Assembly (NCBI GenBank): GCA_029448655.1
Contig: JACCLO010000019.1
Span: 424,375 to 488,374, forward strand
Reading direction: 5' to 3'
Source: Wolfiporia cocos
Lineage: Eukaryota; Basidiomycota; Agaricomycetes; Polyporales; Phaeolaceae
Length of the DNA: 64,000 nucleotides
The notes below the pieces were generated by a model that made no database searches, was not told the DNA's origin, and saw only the letters and a list, made by a program, of their open reading frames with translations. Both the position numbers and the translations under genes were made by a program. Shown here one piece after another: positions 33,481-45,704 of the stretch (the first letter of the stretch is position 1; every line of letters starts with the position of its first letter).

Positions 33481-36326
33481 CTGGTATCCCAGTCCATAAG
33501 TAGATAAATATGTAGTTTTAGTGGCGGCTCCTAGTAAATAGCAATACTTGTATTAGCTTAGAAACCGTCCAATAGCATTTGTATTCGCCTTTGGAAATCC
33601 TGCGTCACCTGCTGGTTCCCAGGTTATCTAGCCTGGTTAAGGTCGCCTATGTACATAAAAGGCAACCTTTACGTCTTACGGGTACACTTAGTCAATCGAA
33701 GAACGATACTAGTACCTGTTCCCTTAGACGTAGGATCGCGTACGCTTGGCAAATACATGCTTATAACTATTATTACTATGGGAATGCCTAAGTACCAAGT
33801 CGATTAGGATTCACTTAATCCGTCGGCGCCCGTTTGACTTCGGTCTTCGCTCCTGAAAAAGGGGATTCGGGTTATTGAGCATCTGTCATTTGGTCACATG
33901 TCATAAGAACCTTTGAACGGGGGCACCCCTTTCGGTAATGGAACTCCTGAAAAGGAAATTACCATCCGTTTGGGAAGAGACGTCTGACAAGCGTCTATAA
34001 ATAATTGGGTACAGCGCTGTTTCCACCAGCCACCCACGTACAAACAGATCGCAACAAGATTACTTAATTGAATCTTGCAATCTGGGTTAGAGGAAAGGAA
34101 AACAAGGGACACACGCTATTGATACGCGTTCCCTTGAAGTGTAGCGGAGGCCGCAAGGCTTCTAGAATCACACTTCATTCGGCATTCTCGCACAATCGCC
34201 GAATCTACACCGGTTTCCACACCGGTTCCCCCCTGTATTGAAATCGACAATTTCGCACGCCACTCGCAAAATTCGTCACGAGGCTCGCTACCTCACTTTT
34301 GATTTCACTTCGATTCAACTTTTCTCTGTGGGGAGAATAACCGAATTCGAAAAATACACACTAGCAATTCAATGCGATCGTCCGCAAAAGGTCTCGAAGA
34401 AGCACTCGAAAACTTCCAGAGATAACAAGGGAGCCCCCCTTATTAGGACAATCAAGCCGATTTGGCAATCGGTTATCATTTATTTGCTTGGTTTACGGAA
34501 ACCTGCGTCGTCGAGACACGCAATAAATAAATCCGGATCTGTATCCTTACGCCAAGAAAGGATTACATCTCGTCACTACATCGAATATGGGCCTGGAAAA
34601 CCCTTCGATTCCGACAAACTAGGGCTTGGAAACCTTAGCATAAAAATCTGGTCGCATATGCGAGCGACTACTGGATACAGCCGTATATGGATATACGTCA
34701 AGAATACCTTCGGCCCACATCCACCCACCCTTATTTGGGTATAGAGGCGGTTTAACCTCTTTAAAAACCAAAACCATCTGGATAGGTTCGATCGGGAGAT
34801 CAAACGTGAAAGAGGGGGTGGAAACCCTAATTTCGCACCTAGGACCTTAACAAGTCCACTATCCCACGCTTACAAATGCACCTTACGGTCATTAAAGCAA
34901 CAAACGACATGCACTAAGAGGCCTGATTACCCTCATTCATGCTCGTACTGTCCTATTCGTATATGGACGACAACCCTGTAATAGGAATATAGTAGCTATC
35001 TATCCAATAGCGAAATATACCCTTCCCCACGATCATCCCAGTTCCCACGCTTACAATGTCATACTCAATCGAAGAACGACTTTAACGACATACAAGCACA
35101 TTGGAAACTACAGTCATCGCCACCACGTGACCTCAGCCCTTACGGGATATACCTATACGAGACAACTCCTGACAAGGATGTATGTTCTCACGGTTACCCA
35201 ATAAGGCCTCACTACGGCAACGACACTACAGTCTAGGGAATACAATCATAAGCATATGAACATAATGCACAATGATTAGTACCTATACTATGGGGTTTTA
35301 CACGAGAAGCCTACTCGTTAATAAATAAGTGCATACAACAACGAAGGCACAGCTTCATTCCGGAACTTACGACTCCGAAGAGATCGCTACATCGAAGCAA
35401 TCTAACTAGGGGACACAACCCCTGTAACAAATGGGCATTGACAAATGTCTCACGCTTAGTACTTGCGATACTAGGGAGGCGACGCCTCATAAACGTTCAT
35501 AAGGCGACGTCCTTTAATAACCGTTCAACCGCATAAGTCGTACAAAGTAGGATTACCCCTGTACAAGCACAAAGCCTAAGACACCCGCCACGCGAATGAA
35601 GGAACTTGCAATCCCATTCACCGCTAGGCAATAGACGTCGAAAAAGCATCGCTATGTTACACTCAATGGGTACTACGCATAAGCAACATATCCGCCAAAG
35701 GGCTCGAAGAGACACTAGAAAATCTCCAGAGCTAACAGTGAAGCCCTCACTCTAAGGAATATCGCACAATGCTATCCGAACACTGTACAACGACACAATG
35801 CACCCTCTAATACGCTTGGCAAGCTATTGGAGATACAGATTACTAGTAGACTTCAAAGGCACTATATGCAGACCACTTTCATATCGCCTTCTACTATGAG
35901 TAACGTCATAAGCAAAAGCAACAATCCGACAAAGGTCGCGAAAAGGCACTTGAACACCTTCAGCGATAACAGGAAAGCCCTTCCTCTTAGGATCCGCGTG
36001 CACAATGACAATACACTCTAGTAACAAGACTACATCTCCCAAACAACGGCATTTGACCTCTCGGTCATCACGCGTTGATAATCGCTAGTAACGGCATTTA
36101 GCACCTCGCTATCACGCGTTACAAATCAATAAGGAATAAAATCGCCTTCCACGCTCAGGCTCCATCTACAAGTCCTGAAACTCCCATTTATCCCTGTTCA
36201 ATTAACAAAATTGAAGCAGCACCATAACGGCATTTGACACTTCGTCATCACGCGTTATACCGCTCTTGGGACGTACACAATGAGGAATAGTTTCATCAGG
36301 GACGATGAAACCTAAAGCGGGGGTAA
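33481..36326 (+). other. Non-coding body of element B
   Basis: No ORF beyond 168 codons and none with recognisable domains. A block of about 55 bp (TCCGCAAAAGGTCTCGAAGA type) recurs three times, diverged, at about 34383-34436, 35691-35746 and 35925-35980. The last 40 bp resemble the 3' end of Gypsy D, including the polypurine tract next to the LTR. Confidence 0.6.
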
Positions 36327-37422
36327 TGTCACAGATTTATCTGGGACTTACAGCATTTTTCCTACGATTATAGCAATTTACCTGGGATTTATACGTCTAC
36401 CTACAAGTTATCTACGGGTTAACTCCCATTGCCACCACGACAAGCTCTTAACTGAGCTTATCACCACATGACCAGCTTACATAACGCTACGGCACCTTCC
36501 GGTCCAATAGCAATAGTTACAGCTACGTCATACAGGTCTCGCCCGTCAGAGCAAGACCAGCCACGTCATAGATCCTAGATCATAATGATAGGCCGAGCGC
36601 GGCACGCTCGCATAATAATGTCCACAAGTACAAACAGTGCCTCGCGGCCTTGTACTATTGGGTCGGCCTTCCCGGCTTCCCATCGCCATAAGATCCTAGA
36701 TCACAATGGCACCTCAGGCGCGCCACGCCTTCGCATAATAATGGCAACACGGCCAAATAGCACTATATTAGCATCAAGGCAATATCGCTATAGGCTACGG
36801 CCTTCTCGGCCTCTCACGGACTCGGCGTTCTCCAAGTCCCGGGCTTCTGCCATCACGGCGTTGCCCAAACACCGGTCCTCGCCTCACGGCTAAAGACCAC
36901 CATATGCTCCGGTAACCTTCCGGTCCGGACATATCACATGCTACGGTGCCTGCTGGCCCAATAGCATTACGACCTCGGCGTTCCGCCTTGGTCAGCACAC
37001 GATGACCGGCCAATCGCCATTATACCTCACGGTATCCGGCAACCGGCATCCCTTATACCCGGGCTGCGCCCGTCTTCACATGTCCATCTAACGATGAGAC
37101 CACACGCTCTCTCTTTTACCATTGGCTCGGCCATTACCGGCGGGTCACGGCCTTTGTAGAGAGTCGTATCACTTGGTCGCCCTTATGGCAACCAAGCCCA
37201 CACTCCTTATCGGGCATGCACTATACAGTAGCACATGACCCGTTAAATATATGTATATAAGTAGGGCCTTGACGGCCTATAACTTTAGTTCTATTCTTCT
37301 CGGCGTACGCCGTAGAAGAACATTCCACCTACTACAGCGTCTGATAACCTCTACCTCACCTCGTCGCCTTAGTTCATCACAAGGATACTGGCGTGGTGAG
37401 TCCCACAGAGCCATCTGTGTCA
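36327..37422 (+). repeat. Right LTR of element B (1096 bp)
   Basis: Both ends match the left LTR closely, including the terminal loop AGCCAT. A segment of about 250 bp (roughly 36940-37230) is much more different, for example after CCCGGGCTGCGCCCG. It looks mosaic. Confidence 0.85.
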
Positions 37423-39297
37423 GATCGTTCGGGCACGATACGTCTTGCCATCCGCGGGGGGCGCCGAGTACGGCTTCTTGCCAGAAGCCTGTCCCTTTCC
37501 ACTACCCGAAGGAGCAGCCGTGGTCTTTCCAGACGCGGCAGCTGCATCCTTCGCCCTTTGTTGTTCGGCCCGCTGAGCAGCAGGCACGAACGTTCCCGCA
37601 GCCTTGTCCGCGGCAAGCTTAGGACACTTGTTGAAATAGTGTCCCGTCTGCTTGCAGTAAGTGCAGACGGCGTTGGTGGTGTCGGCGGGGGCTTTGGCGG
37701 GCGCCTTTCCTTTATCCTTCTTTTTCTCCGACTTCTTCGCAGAAGCGGAGGACGTCTCCTTCTTTTCGGCAGGTGCCGAGTCCTTCTTGCCGGCCTTCTC
37801 GAAGATCGAACCCTTGATCTTGTCCGGATATGACGTTTGGTACATTTCCAGGGCGAAGTCGATGAGGGGCTCGATGTCGGTTGGGGCCTTGAAGAAGGGG
37901 GTCTTGCCAAGGACGTTTAAGGTGTCCTTAACCTTTTCCGGGAGAGTCTCGGTGAATTCCCACACCAGAGTCTCGTTGGCGGTTTCGGAGAGTCGGCCAA
38001 GGGTGCGGAACCGTTCGCAGTAATTGAAGTAGTTCGATTCTGCGAGTTCCTTACCCTTGGTACCGTAGTAGCCGCGAATTTCCTTCTTGGCTATCTCCTT
38101 ATCCGTCATTTTCCCATATTGCACCATTACGGATTTGGTGAAGTCCTCCCAGGTGCCGAGAGGTTCACCGTTTCCTGCCTTCTTGATGAGAGGCGAGAAA
38201 AATTTGTATGCGTCCCCTGTGACGCGGAAGAGGGCCGTGGTGATACGGTCATGGTCATCGTAGACCCTGAGCGTACCGAAGTACAGGCCCATTTTCTCCA
38301 CCCATTCTTGCGCAGTCACCTTTCCAGATGACCCGGAGAATTCGGGGGGAGGGGGGATTTTCAGGTTTTGAGGCAGACCTGGAATCTGCGGGGCGACGGC
38401 TGCTGCGGCAGCGGCTGCAGCTTGTGCGGCGGCAGCGGCCTCGGCTGCACGGGCTTGAGCATTGCCGGGGGCCGGTGCTGAGTCTTCCGGGGGCGTGCGG
38501 GCGCCGGGAGGGTTGGGGACGGAGGGGTTCTTGCGATTCCTCCGAAGTTCTTCCTCAACTTTCTCCATACGCTCGGCGAACGCATCCTCGAGGTCGTCCA
38601 GCCGGGACCGGTAGTCCTTTCGGAGCTGCTTCTCCATTTCGGAGAGCTTGGCGGTGTACTCCTGTCGGAGTTCCTTGCCGAGGTCCACCATGGTGGATAA
38701 TACCTCGTTCCGGACCGAATTGACCGCTTCGTGTAGCTCGTCTTGGGCCTTCTGTTCGATTGCCCTGGATTGCCCAGCCAGGGAATCGATTCGTTCATGG
38801 ATACGCTCCAGGCGGGCGTGCACCATTCGACCTAGGGTGTCGGTGGTGTCATGGCTTATGGCCGCACTTCGTTGTACGGCGGCATCGATGATTGGCCCAT
38901 GTATGGACCCATCCACCTTGTGGTGTTCCTCCTCAGGAAGGTACGCCTTGAGGTTGTTCTCGACAGCGACATTGGTCTGTCGTGTCGGACCCGAAAATTC
39001 CATTTCCAGGGTGGTGGCGGGCCCGATAGGGCGAGTTCGACGAGCCGGTGGGTACCCGGCAATGGGGGAGCCTGGGCGTGTACCCATGGGGTTGGTCGGA
39101 GATTCCCTTTGCGGGGGAGCGAACTCCGGCATTTCCTCTTCTCCTTCCTCTTCCTCTTCTTCTCCCTCGCTTAGGTGCTCCAGCGTCACCAGTTGCTGGG
39201 TTCCCGAGGGACCAGCTACCGGTGTCACCGGGCCTTCTGAGCGGAGGCGCATCTTGCGGGGAGCGAGGGGAGTGCTGACGGAGGAGGTGGAAGACAT
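37423..39297 (-). pseudogene. gag: gag of copy C, C-terminus removed by element B
   Basis: 625 codons are open from the ATG at 39297, including capsid region and zinc knuckle. The final 40 or so codons and the overlap needed to enter pol are missing at the junction with B. Confidence 0.9.
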
Positions 39298-39445
39298 TTT
39301 TTGTGAATCTGTTTGTGACGAATGTTAGTTTCCGGTTACTCATTGTCTTAGATTCTTAAGAAGGGATTGGGTTTTGAAAGCTGCGACTTTTGTTATAGAT
39401 CATACTCGCACTCTATTTCAGAGTTAAAAGATGATAGTATTTCTA

Positions 39446-40369
39446 CTATACAATCGCGAGTATATCCTCTTCTAACGAAGTAGTTGAGGGCCCTGCCACC
39501 TTGTCAGGTGGTGTTACACCGAAGGCAAAAGTAATTTGTAGCGCTACGCATTCTGCTACGATACGAGCTAAGTCCGTACGCCAATCCAAAAAGGAAATAT
39601 TGCCGAGCTGTTTGCAATACTTTTTCATAATTCTCCAGTCTCTATTGGTGATCCTTCCTCGTCTCGCTCTATCCTTTACGTTATCCACCAAGTCCTCCAA
39701 TTCTACTACCATAGTATGGAAACGCATGTCGTTTTCCATATGGAAGCCTGGGTAATTAGGGGGGTGGTTGGCGAGAGGGGTAAGACGAGTGAGGGTGCCT
39801 TCTAGCATGGGAATAACTTGATCGCATGCTTGGAGGGGTTTCTTCTTCCCGAAGACGAGGGAAGGGTCGAGAATCTTGTGGTTGGCCGGAACAGAAGGTC
39901 CGGCCGCCGGGCTGGAGAGACGGAGGGCCAGTGAAGAAGCTGCTTGCTTGGCTTCCTTGGCGGCTTGCTTGGCGGCGATTCGCTTATTCAGCTTATCGCG
40001 GGCGAGCTTGAGCTTGTTGAGTTCGCGGAGTTCGATAAGGTTTTCCATGGCGGTAATGGAAGCGGCTAACTTCTCTTCCTCTGTCCAGATACGCTTAGCG
40101 AGCGGAACTGGTTTGGGAGGTCGAGGAGTGGGTTTCCCAGCCTCAGCAATGTGCTTTGGCATGTGGACGGGAATCTCCCAAAGATGGAGTTTCCCAGTGT
40201 AATCTTCCTTTACAGGAAGCGTGTAGGTGACGTCCTCTGCCCGAGGAATGTCGGCGGTGTCGATGCGGCTGAGAAGGGACCGCTTCGCCGGTTTGACGTA
40301 AGGGGCAGTGGAGGAGCCACGGGTGCGACGGGTAACGCGGGGCATGATTCTAGAAAGTGCAGCCTTCAT
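39446..40369 (-). CDS. ORF0 of copy C
   Basis: 307 codons, intact, nearly identical to ORF0 of copy D. See the copy D entry for the description. Confidence 0.75.
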   Translation of the reverse strand: MKAALSRIMPRVTRRTRGSSTAPYVKPAKRSLLSRIDTADIPRAEDVTYTLPVKEDYTGKLHLWEIPVHMPKHIAEAGKPTPRPPKPVPLAKRIWTEEEKLAASITAMENLIELRELNKLKLARDKLNKRIAAKQAAKEAKQAASSLALRLSSPAAGPSVPANHKILDPSLVFGKKKPLQACDQVIPMLEGTLTRLTPLANHPPNYPGFHMENDMRFHTMVVELEDLVDNVKDRARRGRITNRDWRIMKKYCKQLGNISFLDWRTDLARIVAECVALQITFAFGVTPPDKVAGPSTTSLEEDILAIV

Positions 40370-41389
40370 GAGAAACGAAGTTTCCCAGTGATACGTCCAA
40401 GAACAGGAATAGAAGGGATTATGTAAGGTAGGGTAGTGGACTCCTTTTCAGGAGCAAAGAAGGTGTACTACGGGGCATAATTACTCTTATGTTGCGCGCA
40501 AACCCTGTGCCGAGACGGCGCGGATATTCGCATGACCCTAACGGTCAGAGGCGCCGACTCCAGGGGTAGAGTTGCTGACTGCCAGGCCGGTTCCTGGGTC
40601 AGATGATTGGGAATCGGATACACGACACCGCCCCGGAGGGACGCTGCCGGAAAGTGGCTGGGATTTTACATCCCTTAGCCTGTCCATGCTTCAACAATGA
40701 GGTTGCCGTCTGTAGCCACATGGGTGTCACATCAGGGCTAAAAAACCACTGTCGATCTAAGATCGCGAGACAGCAGCGCTCCACATCCCGAAGGAGTGGG
40801 CCACGCGCTTCTCTTCCAATGGGGCCCCAAATCCGTTTGACCCATGCTCGCACGCCGAGCTGCCCGGAGGACTTATGCTATTGGCTACCGCGAGTGACCT
40901 ATGGCAGGGTGATTTTTTACGTCACCCCCCTCACTGCTTTTCCCATAACGGGTTCAAAGCAGGTCCCTTACGCCTGGGAGGCGGCTTTGGAAAATTCCCA
41001 TGCCATCATAATGATGACCCTGTGGATAGTGATGGGGCGCTGAACAACGCTTGCCATGACAGGGGGTTGGGCGCACACAGGCAGACCGTCCCCTTTTCTC
41101 CACAGGCGGGTCTTAACCGCGCATAGTCCAAGCTTGTCAGCGAGGACCATGTCTCCTTGACCCTGGAGTCCGGGTTAGGTAGGCCTCCTACCTAAAAAGG
41201 CGGTGTGGCTTCCCTGGTTGCCTATCCTCTGCCGAGGATGGCGATGTATCCCCCAGATCTCAACTATCATCCCAATCGCCTTGTCAGGCAGAAAGGGATG
41301 TGCGCAGCAACAAGTAATAGCCCCTGTAGGATAGAAACCCAGACCCAAGCGCAAGCGCAAGGGCGGGGGTAGGGGGAGATTTGTTCTTA
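40370..41389 (-). ncRNA. Leader of copy C
   Basis: About 1 kb, nearly identical to the leader of copy A except for small indels (for example near 41270-41300). Contains the primer-binding site beside the LTR and the 60-codon frame (41150-40968). Confidence 0.6.
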
Positions 41390-42088
41390 TGACACAGACT
41401 AGACTGTGGGACTCACACTATAACCTTATAGGCGACTTGAAGATGTTGCAGAAGGTTGGTGAGGAGGCTAGTGGGCGCAAGCAGAGATGGTATGTAACTG
41501 TGCGAATGCAGAGAACAAATCTAAGGCTTATCCGCAGTGATAGCCCTACTTATATACATGCATTGTTTGGTTACCAGTAAGGGAGCCAAACATGAAGACG
41601 GTCTGTGCGCAGACATAACTAATACAGCTAAGTCGTAAACTACAATAGACCATGTGCGCCGGTAATGGCCGCACCAGTAAGATCGTTTGTTTGGACCGTA
41701 GGTCCATGTTGTGGAAGTGGCTGTAGCTACGTTAGTAAGCCATGCATGTGATTCTTATATACCGGCATCGGGATATGAGTAATCGTAAAGGCATTGGCAT
41801 GTGATAACGAGCGGGCCGCTTATCCAATTGTACTGACATAGCCCGGTATCGGGATATGAGCAAAGCGCGTGACACCGGAGGTTAGTCCGCTGAGTCATTG
41901 ACGCGTAAAACCGTGTTATGTACGTGTTGTTATGACAAGTGGACGTATACCGCGTTGTGTACGTGTTGTTTGGTTGCGTGTACGTGTAGACGGGCGCTTA
42001 GCGGCGTAAATGTCTACAAGGTCGTAGAAATACCAGATAAATAGGTAAAAATACGGGAAAAATAGTGGCATGTCCCAAATCTGTGACA
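41390..42088 (-). repeat. 5' LTR of copy C (699 bp)
   Basis: Full-length LTR of the A family with TATATAAG and the conserved terminal hairpin. A second LTR fragment abuts it directly. Confidence 0.9.
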
Positions 42089-42296
42089 ACACCGGGGGTT
42101 AGTCTGCTGAGTCATTGACGCGTACAAACGTGTTATGTACGTGTTGTTATGACAGGTGGACGTATACCGCGTTGTGTACGTGTTGTTTGGTTGCGTGTAC
42201 GTGTAGACGGGCGCTTAGCAGCGTCAAGGTCGTAGAAATACCAGATAAATAGGTAAAAATACGGGAAAAATAGTGGCATGTCCCAAATCTGTGACA
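42089..42296 (-). repeat. Partial A-family LTR (208 bp)
   Basis: Repeats the terminal part of the A LTR (from ACACCGGGGGTTAGTC to CTGTGACA) immediately beyond copy C. Copy C therefore appears to have inserted into, or recombined with, an older LTR. Confidence 0.85.
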
Positions 42297-42572
42297 ACAC
42301 AAACCAAACAACAATACTTACTAAGATCCTTTGGGGGTGTCTTAGAGGGTAGAAAGCAAAGTAGTAAGGCAATGAAGTAGCTTGTTAGGCTGTAGTTCAA
42401 TATCGAGGAGAACAGAACTGAGGTTTAACTGACACAGATATACGCTCATACCGTATATCCCGTGTACCGCTATCCTAGTAGCCCTCATCCTAACACCTAA
42501 GTCCTTTGGGGTTTATAAAGGTCGCCCCACACCGCAGTGACGAGGCGCAGACGAGCAAGGCAAGGGGTGGCT

Positions 42573-43664
42573 TGTCACAGATTTATCTGGGGCTTACAGC
42601 ATTTTTCCTACGATTATAGCAATTTACCTGGGATTTATACGTCTAACTACAAGTTATCTATGGGTTAACTCCCATTGCCACCACAACAAGCTCTTAACTG
42701 GGCTTATCAACCACATGACTAGCTTACGTAACGCTACGGTACAACCACGTCCAATAGCAACACTACAGCATACGTCATACAGGTCTCGCCCGTCAGAGCA
42801 AGACCAGCCACGTCATAGATCTTAGATCATAATGATAGGCCGAGCGCGGCACACTCGCATAATAATGTCCACACGTACAAACAGTGCCTCGTGGCCTTGT
42901 ACTATTGGGTCGGCCTTCACGGCTTCCCACCGCCATAAGATCCTTGATCACAATGGCACCTCAGGCACGCCACGCCTTCGCATAATAATGGCAACACGGC
43001 CAAATAGCACTATATTAAGCATCAAGGCAATATTGCTATAGGCTCGGCCTTCTCGGCCATCCCACGGACTCGGCGTTCCCCAAGTCCCGGGCTTCTGCCA
43101 TCACGGCGTTGCCCAAATACCGGTCCTTGCCTCACGGCTAAGACCAATACACGCCCCGGTAACCATCCGGACCGGGCTGTAACACATGCCACGGTACTAC
43201 CCGTCCAATGGCATAACGACCTCGGTGTCTCGCCTTGGTCATCCAACGAAGACCGGCCAATCGCCATTATACCTCACGGTATCCGGCAACCGGCTTCACC
43301 TATACCCGGGCTGCGCCCACGTTATCACAACAATAAAGACATAATCCCTCTCATACGATTGGTTCGGCCATTAGGGCCTTGCCACGGCCATTCTATGTAG
43401 AGTCCATAAACAGTAGATAAGATAAGCTTCGCCACTTGGCAAAGCCACATAACCCGGAAAGGTAACAGCTAGCTAGTAGCACGTGACCTTTCCATAAACA
43501 TGTATATAACTAGGGGCTTGACGCCCTATAACTCTAGTTCTATTATTCTCGGCTTGCGCAGTAGAATAACCTCTCACATCCTGCTGCGCTGGTATTGCCT
43601 CCTCTCTAAGTTGCCTTATCTCAACAATATAGGCACTTGGTGAGTCCCACAGGCGTACTTGTCA
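42573..43664 (+). mobile_element. Solo LTR, family B (about 1092 bp)
   Basis: Begins TGTCACAGATTTATCTGG and ends GTGAGTCCCACAGGCGTACTTGTCA, a slightly altered terminus. TATATAAC is near 43504. No primer site or internal sequence follows. No target duplication is visible (GGCT on the left, CGGT on the right). Confidence 0.8.
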
Positions 43665-44764
43665 CGGTAACCACCGTGCCACCCGCCCCAGTGGGGAACC
43701 CTTATATCCGCCCCTATCTCTAACACCTAAAGCCCCTCACCCTCCATAGGCGGAGAACAAGAAGGCACCTCTATTGAGAGGTCCTGCCGTATTGCACAGA
43801 CAAGCAAGTAAAGATAAAAGAGACAAGGTGGATGCAATGAATAGAGGCCCCCACGCCCAAGTAGGACGTAGCAGGCTTTGTCGTCTAAGACCCTGCACGC
43901 AAGAGACGAGCCAGCAGACGGTATAGAAAAGGTTGCCAGGGGACGCGCCCCCAACGACGAGAAGATAAGTTCTGAGGAGTACCTCAGAACGCTACCTAGT
44001 ATATATACATGTGAACGCTATCTACTGTAGCTACAAGACCTGCCCTAATGGTATGGTCTGTGCACGCTGTGACTACGCTGCTCATGACTAAGTAACGATC
44101 GTGACTCCAGTGACGTACCACGTGACCTAAGTAAGAGATAAGATATGAAAAGCTTATCTATTTCCCATGCACGTGCAGTCCCGGGCGGCTAGGTATAACG
44201 TAGCGAATATCTGGGGAATAAGGGTTAATAAATCAGCAGGAAACCCCTTTATTCCGGGATTTCTTGTGACAGTACTGTGTCATGGCTAAGCTAGCAGGCG
44301 CACACAGGGGTAGAGATGCTATACAGGGGGATAAGCCCCAACGTCGAGAATAACAAGCATAGGGCTGTAAGGCCCCAGCGCAGTAGACTATATACATGCT
44401 GTACTACAGAGGCGCGACGTAAGTCCTACCTTACAGTAAGGGACCGTGCGCGCATGTCAGTCATGTGCTACAGTACATAGGCAAAGGCAACCTACACACG
44501 TGGTTAGTTTGGGGGCGTATTGACCACTACACTAAACAGCGAATACATCATGTGACTACATGTCTGAGGAGGCGCGGGATCGAACCTGGAGACTAAGCGT
44601 TAGCCTTAACGTCAGGTAAAAACCGTGACATTAACGCTCAGTCTGCCCTAGTATATATACATGCGTTGCGAGACCCCTAATACTACTAGGACCTACGGTA
44701 CCTAAGGATGAGTAATGCTACATGTGATCTAATACTTCGACATGTGATTCTAGGTAAGAGCATC
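43665..44764 (-). mobile_element. Fragments of F-family LTRs
   Basis: Sub-blocks resemble the solo LTR at 56632-57035: GTTCTGAGGAGTACCTCAGAAC, a TATATACATG box on the minus side, a CTGCCCTAATGG-type hairpin with GGTCTGTGC, and ends reading TTGTGACA (44272) and CCGTGACA (about 44629). At least two and probably three incomplete copies lie in tandem. Limits are approximate. Confidence 0.5.
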
Positions 44765-45463
44765 TGTCACAGATTTGGGACATGCCACTATTTTTCCCGT
44801 ATTTTTACCTATTTATCTGGTATTTCTACGACCTTGTAGACATTTACGCTGCTAAGCGCCCGTCTACACGTACACGCAACCAAACAACACGTACACAACG
44901 CGGTATACGTCCACTTGTCATAACAACACGTACATAACACGCTTGTACGCGTCAATGACTCAGCGGACTAACCTCCGGTGTCACGCGCCTTACTCATATC
45001 CCGGTACCGGGCTATGTCAGTACAATAGGATAAGCGGCCCACTCATTATCACATGCCAATGACCTTACGATTACTCATATCCCGATACCGGAATATAAGA
45101 ATCACATGCATGGCTTACTAACGTAGCTACAGCCACTTCCACAACATGGACCTACGGTCCAAACAAACGATCTTACTGGTGCGGCCATTACCGGCGCACA
45201 TGGTCTATTGTAGTTTATGACTTAACCATATTAGTTATGTCTGCGCACAGACCACCTTCATGTTTGGCTCCCTTACCGGTAACCAAACAAAGCATGTATA
45301 TAAGTAGGGCTATCACTGCGGATAAGCCTTAGATTTGTTCTCTGCATTCGCACAGTTACATATCATCTCTGCTTGCGCCCACTAGCCTCCTCACCAACCT
45401 CCAGCAACTCCTTCAAGTCGCTTATTAGGTTATAGTGTGAGTCCCACAGTCTAGTCTGTGTCA
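44765..45463 (+). repeat. 5' LTR of copy D (699 bp)
   Basis: Begins TGTCACAGATTTGGG and ends CACAG-TCTAGT-CTGTGTCA. Very close to the LTRs of A and C. Confidence 0.95.
45297..45341 (+). promoter_or_regulatory. TATA box and predicted RNA 5' end of copy D
   Basis: TATATAAG at 45297-45304 is followed 34 nt later by AGATTTGTTCT (45331-45341). That 11-mer is exactly complementary to the sequence just after the LTR, which places the transcript start at about 45331 in a Tf1-like self-priming scheme. Confidence 0.7.
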
Positions 45464-45465
45464 TA

Positions 45466-45476
45466 AGAACAAATCT
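45466..45476 (+). other. Self-priming primer-binding site
   Basis: AGAACAAATCT lies two bases after the 5' LTR and is the reverse complement of AGATTTGTTCT at 45331-45341. It lacks the TGG start usual for tRNA-primed elements. In the Tf1/sushi group the mRNA 5' end folds onto such a site and primes minus-strand DNA. Confidence 0.75.
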
Positions 45477-45704
45477 CCCCCATACCCCCACCCTTGCGCT
45501 TGCGCTTGGGTCTGGGTTTCTATCCTACAGGGGTATATTGCTCGTTGCTGCGCACATCCCTTTCTGCCTGACAAGGCGATTGGGGTGATAGTTGAGATCT
45601 GGGGGATACATCACCATTCTCGGCAGAGGATTGGCAACCAGGGAAGCCACACCGCCTTTTTAGGCAGGAGGCCTACCTAACCCGGACTCCAGGGTCAAGG
45701 AGAC

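Larger units (their letters stand above)
31364..37422 (+). mobile_element. Element B: non-autonomous LTR retrotransposon (LARD-like), 6.06 kb
   Basis: LTRs at 31364-32458 and 36327-37422 flank 3.87 kb without any gene-sized ORF. The 5' internal end has a self-complementary primer site (AGAATAGAACTA at about 32462 against TAGTTCTATTCT in the LTR). A leader related to that of Gypsy A/C/D follows (32459 to about 33480). The 3' internal end has a matching polypurine tract (AAAGCGGGGG). It therefore has every cis signal but no proteins and probably moves with Gypsy-encoded enzymes. There is no target duplication. Confidence 0.85.
29293..42088 (-). mobile_element. Ty3/Gypsy copy C, 3'-truncated and interrupted by element B
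   Basis: On the minus strand: 5' LTR 41390-42088, leader, ORF0, gag to 37423, then element B (31364-37422), then pol from 31363 down to RNase H at about 29293. The rest of pol and the 3' LTR are missing. Compared with copies A and D, 157 bp at the gag/pol junction are absent where B lies (equivalent to 17898-18054 in A). Confidence 0.9.

Noticed and set aside
34238..34744. 168-codon ORF in element B
   Set aside because: No domain, crosses one of the 55-bp repeats, and no supporting second copy.
42573..43664. Full-length B element starting at 42573
   Set aside because: No primer site follows the LTR and no second B LTR lies downstream in the same orientation before copy D, so it is a solo LTR.
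44564..44640. tRNA-like segment on the minus strand (GGTTCGATCCCGCGCC)
   Set aside because: The T-loop and 3' end look right, but no matching 5' acceptor strand (GGCGCGGG) or complete D and anticodon arms were found within tRNA length.
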